Source: a virus. Taken from it: a DNA stretch of 27,022 bases. The notes beneath the pieces are model-generated. The model did not search any database and had not been told where the DNA came from. It saw nothing but the letters and a program-made list of their open reading frames with translations. Made by a program: the position numbers and the translations under genes. The stretch is from IMG/VR virus record IMGVR_UViG_3300023703_000898, positions 1-27,022 of that record. One strand, 5' to 3'. Below are positions 25,544 to 27,022 of this stretch, piece by piece. Position 1 is the stretch's first letter, and every line of letters begins with the position of its first letter.

Positions 25544-26617
25544 ATGTTTACAAGTTCTGGATCTTCCCTTTTAGCAAAATATATGCTTGGTCAATTACCT
25601 GCTTTTGCTACCCATATTGCAATTGGCTGTGGTGCCAAGGCACTTACCCAAGAGCCAACAAATAACCCATATATATCGCAAACCAAGCTAGGATTTGAAA
25701 CATATAGATCAAAAATTATTTCACGAGGATACGTTAACAATGATGGAATTCCAGAACTATCTTTAATCGCAGAATTGCCAACTAATAACAGATATGGCAT
25801 TACCGAAATTGCATTGTTCCCAGGACTAGAAAATCCATCGGCAAAAGACTATGATAGTAGAATATTACTTAACTTTGTAGATGAAGCATATGTCTATAAT
25901 TCAAATACCATTTCTGACATATCTTCTACAACAGTAAACATTCCTAATAGCGGAACAATTAGTGATGTAACAGAAACAAAACCATTCTTTATTAGTTCTT
26001 CAGACGGTCAACTAACATCTGATGATAGACAAAAAAGATTGGAAGCCCCACGATTTTTAGATAAGGCATTGCTTATTAAATCTAATACAACTGGATCTGT
26101 AGAAGCACGAAATTTAAATATTGACTTAAGTAAAAATTCACCAGAAGACTATGTGTCGTTAGCATACTCTTTCCTAAATGACACGGTTGGCGATGGCTTG
26201 GGAGTTCAGAATACCTATACTGTTACAATAAAATTTATGACATCCTCAGAAACAGACTACTATAGACACACTTTTGACATAGATGCAAATAGTCTTTCTA
26301 GTTCAAGATACAATATTGAGCCATTTCAAATTAAAAGCTTAGAGGCTGTTGGAACAAGTCCAACACTATATAACATTAATAGAGTTCAATTTTCAATTGC
26401 TAAAACTAGTGGTTCTGCAACAGAAACTAACTGGCTACTACTTGACGGATTAAGAATTGACAATACTGCATCATTCAATTCATCTTTTGGACTTGTTGCA
26501 TACAAGGTAGTAGTTAATCCAGTAACAATCGGAAACACCACCATAGGATCTCCAATTGTAAAAGCTGCAAACACAACAAACTTCGTAGAGTTTAGATTTA
26601 GCTTGGATGTGACATAA
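25544..26617 (+). CDS. Minor tail / baseplate-type protein
   Basis: A protein of 357 residues, MFTSSGSSLLAKYMLGQLPA. Near residues 20-35 is ATHIAIGCGAKALTQEPTNN, a block like the T-H-I-A-x-G pattern at the start of many tail fibre or baseplate attachment proteins. It is followed by YGITEIALFPGLENPSAKDY. The middle and C-terminal parts are beta-rich (VSLAYSFLNDTVGDGLGVQN, then RVQFSIAKTSGSATETNWLL and LVAYKVVVNPVTIGN), with a jelly-roll-like layout. The start is fixed by the promoter. The gene begins a new transcript and overlaps the next ATG by one base. It probably links tail-tip fibres to the hub. Receptor contact is possible but not shown. Confidence 0.65.
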   Translation: MFTSSGSSLLAKYMLGQLPAFATHIAIGCGAKALTQEPTNNPYISQTKLGFETYRSKIISRGYVNNDGIPELSLIAELPTNNRYGITEIALFPGLENPSAKDYDSRILLNFVDEAYVYNSNTISDISSTTVNIPNSGTISDVTETKPFFISSSDGQLTSDDRQKRLEAPRFLDKALLIKSNTTGSVEARNLNIDLSKNSPEDYVSLAYSFLNDTVGDGLGVQNTYTVTIKFMTSSETDYYRHTFDIDANSLSSSRYNIEPFQIKSLEAVGTSPTLYNINRVQFSIAKTSGSATETNWLLLDGLRIDNTASFNSSFGLVAYKVVVNPVTIGNTTIGSPIVKAANTTNFVEFRFSLDVT

Positions 26618-27022
26618 TGTCAGATACTGGAATTAAAAAAGTAGTATACTCTGCATCAAAGCTTCCAGTTCTAAGTTTGATTGGTAATAATGAACTAGTT
26701 TATCCTGTTAGATATAGGATTGTATCAAAAGATGGAACTGAAACTTCTGCATGGTCTCCAATATACGAAGTCCCAATTAGATCAATTCCACAAACAAATG
26801 TAAACATTTCTGTATCATCAACTGGAACACTTGCATCTATTGTTTGGGACAATCCTGCTAACGTAATTACTTATGACGGTAATAATAATGTTACAAGCAA
26901 AGGCATAAACACAAATTTCTTTGATATCTATGTAAGATGGAAAGATGCATCTAATACATATTTATCTGGTTTTTCTTCTTACAAATATGCTGGAACAGCT
27001 GGCTCTCAGCCAACATACAATC
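26617..27022 (+). CDS. Partial tail protein with fibronectin type III-like domain
   Basis: ATG 26617 overlaps the preceding TAA by one base, and the frame stays open to the window end, giving 135 residues (MSDTGIKKVVYSASKLPVLS). The segment LVYPVRYRIVSKDGTETSAW followed by SPIYEV is the typical late-strand pattern of a fibronectin type III-like domain. A second beta domain begins about residue 65 (VNISVSSTGTLASIVWDNPA). FnIII-like domains are common in tail-tip proteins, where they bind sugars weakly or space other domains. The C-terminus, which may hold the receptor-binding part, is outside the window. Confidence 0.75.
   Translation, partial: MSDTGIKKVVYSASKLPVLSLIGNNELVYPVRYRIVSKDGTETSAWSPIYEVPIRSIPQTNVNISVSSTGTLASIVWDNPANVITYDGNNNVTSKGINTNFFDIYVRWKDASNTYLSGFSSYKYAGTAGSQPTYN

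Noticed and set aside
1-27022. tRNA genes, CRISPR arrays, insertion sequences, attachment sites
   Set aside because: Coding genes fill the window, and the few gaps are under about 110 bases and explained by promoters and terminators. None of these elements was seen.

Overview
The window is a segment of a tailed-phage (Caudoviricetes) genome: the virion structural module of a long-tailed siphovirus. All genes are on the + strand, packed with overlaps or short gaps, and no gap exceeds about 110 bases. Portal, prohead protease/scaffold, HK97-type capsid, connectors, tail tube, tail chaperones, a 2178-residue tape measure and tail-tip proteins follow in the usual order. There is no tail sheath gene. 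I saw no integrase, tRNA gene, CRISPR array, insertion sequence or defence island. The DNA is AT-rich, but the capsid and tail-tube genes use more C-ending codons. The host is not directly shown. The style of the capsid, portal and LamG-type tail proteins, plus several apparently leaderless starts, is most compatible with a low-GC actinobacterium such as a freshwater or marine planktonic lineage. That is inference.

Layout. 1-240 is the 3' end of a glycosyltransferase-type protein with a TPR-like tail. 269-3448 encodes a large LamG-like structural protein. 3467-5453 holds a small unknown protein and the portal. 5505-7903 holds the protease, a nested scaffold and the major capsid protein, closed by a strong terminator. 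8009-11285 holds two small paralogous acidic proteins and a run of connector/neck proteins. 11355-11978 is the tail-tube protein, closed by a second terminator. 12047-13103 holds two paralogous tail-assembly chaperones, one long and one short. 13131-19667 is the tape measure. 19667-27022 holds tail-tip and adsorption proteins, the last cut by the window edge.

How it works together. The portal nucleates an HK97-like shell built on the scaffold and matured by the protease. Connector proteins close the head and join it to the tail. The chaperones coat the tape measure while the tube protein polymerises around it. The hub, LamG-bearing and FnIII-like proteins probably form the tip that contacts the cell surface.

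The most notable signals are: an in-frame internal start with a perfect Shine-Dalgarno sequence that would make a separate scaffold from within the protease gene (a lambda C/Nu3-like arrangement); long and short tail chaperones encoded by two duplicated genes instead of by a ribosomal frameshift; and a recurrent extended -10 promoter (TGnTAnnnT) that in several places lies only 6-8 bases before the ATG, predicting leaderless late mRNAs. I did not find a clearly new defence or regulatory system.
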